DNA of 5,514 nucleotides from an uncultured Eubacteriales bacterium (GTDB lineage Bacteria; Bacillota; Clostridia; Oscillospirales; Oscillospiraceae): the NCBI GenBank assembly GCA_900545405.1, contig UQYT01000072.1, positions 1-5,514 on the forward strand. The letters run 5' to 3'. Positions 5,353-5,514 of this stretch are shown in pieces. The position numbers and the translations under genes were made by a program. Each line of letters begins with the position of its first letter. Positions within the stretch are counted from its first letter, which is position 1. The notes beneath the pieces were generated by a model. It saw only the letters and a list, made by a program, of their open reading frames with translations. It was not told the origin of the DNA and ran no database searches.

Positions 5353-5395
5353 GGGAGAACCCCCCGGCAAAGGGGGTTCTCTCTCTCTTTTTTTT
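5353..5395 (+). terminator. Strong intrinsic terminator after the lipoprotein gene
   Basis: GAGAACCCCC (5355-5364) pairs perfectly with GGGGGTTCTC (5372-5381) around a 7-nt loop; G-U and G-C pairs extend the stem to 5353/5383. Eight T follow at 5388-5395. It begins 14 nt after the stop codon. The minus-strand reading lacks a T-tract, so it works only rightward. Confidence 0.93.
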
Positions 5396-5451
5396 ACCCT
5401 TTTGCGGGTGCGCCGATACGCTGGGAGGTTTTCGTTACCTTGCCCTGCCTT

Positions 5452-5494
5452 TCGACCCCATTTCTTTGGTGCTTGCCCAAAGAAACGGTGTCGA
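5452..5494. repeat. Imperfect inverted repeat at the right edge, probable interspersed repeat
   Basis: An 18-bp left arm (5452-5469) and right arm (5477-5494) pair with two mismatches around a 7-nt loop; the inner TTTCTTTGG / CCAAAGAAA arms are perfect. CCAAAGAAA occurs again directly at 5499-5507. The non-coding stretch 5396-5514 around it holds no credible gene. The TTTCTTTGG/CCAAAGAAA pattern resembles short interspersed palindromic repeats found between genes in many bacteria. That identity is inference; the element may continue past the window. Confidence 0.5.
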
Positions 5495-5514
5495 GCCGCC
5501 AAAGAAAAGCGCCT

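Noticed and set aside
5305..5502. A 65-codon minus-strand frame at the right end
   Set aside because: It spans the terminator hairpin and the inverted repeat, overlaps the lipoprotein gene, has no convincing ribosome-binding site and is Arg/Lys-rich without a motif.

Overview
The window is GC-rich DNA that reads like a high-GC member of the Clostridia, plausibly a gut Oscillospiraceae-type bacterium. This is inferred from gene families common in that class: a short PadR regulator followed by a PadR-associated membrane protein, a DUF6320-like zinc-ribbon membrane protein beside an alcohol-acetyltransferase-like protein, and a DUF4358-type lipoprotein. Gram-positive-style ribosome-binding sites, sigma-A-type promoters and U-tract hairpin terminators fit the same picture. 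No RNA gene, CRISPR array, transposase or phage gene is visible.

Layout, left to right. (1) 1-498, minus: the N-terminal 166 residues of an unrecognised membrane-anchored extracytoplasmic protein that runs off the left edge. (2) 499-676: a divergent control region with a near-consensus promoter, two abutting palindromes, an inverted repeat covering the -35 box and short repeats. (3) 677-1830, plus: a three-gene unit whose reading frames overlap at the first two and the last two genes: PadR repressor, PadR-associated single-pass membrane protein, small secreted Cys-containing protein. (4) 1846-1894: a hairpin that can end transcription from both sides. (5) 1894-4559, minus: a tight three-gene operon, transcribed as acyltransferase of the condensation/alcohol acetyltransferase fold, zinc-ribbon six-helix membrane protein, then FucA-like class II aldolase. 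(6) 4560-4723: a second divergent intergenic region with a minus-strand promoter and a leader hairpin. (7) 4724-5338, plus: a lipoprotein with an acidic Ser/Pro/Glu linker and a DUF4358-like domain, followed by a strong terminator. (8) 5396-5514: non-coding DNA with an 18-bp imperfect inverted repeat at the window edge, probably an interspersed repeat.

How the genes may work together. The PadR unit looks like a self-regulated envelope or secretion module: PadR would sense a signal and release a promoter that drives a membrane partner and a secreted product. The minus-strand operon combines an aldolase making a short aldehyde, an acyltransferase that may act on an alcohol or amine, and a membrane protein of unknown function; the link is suggestive but no reductase or kinase is present to join the steps. 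I see no established defence system or mobile element. The most unusual parts are the dense control region at 534-657 and the acyltransferase, DUF6320-like and aldolase cluster.
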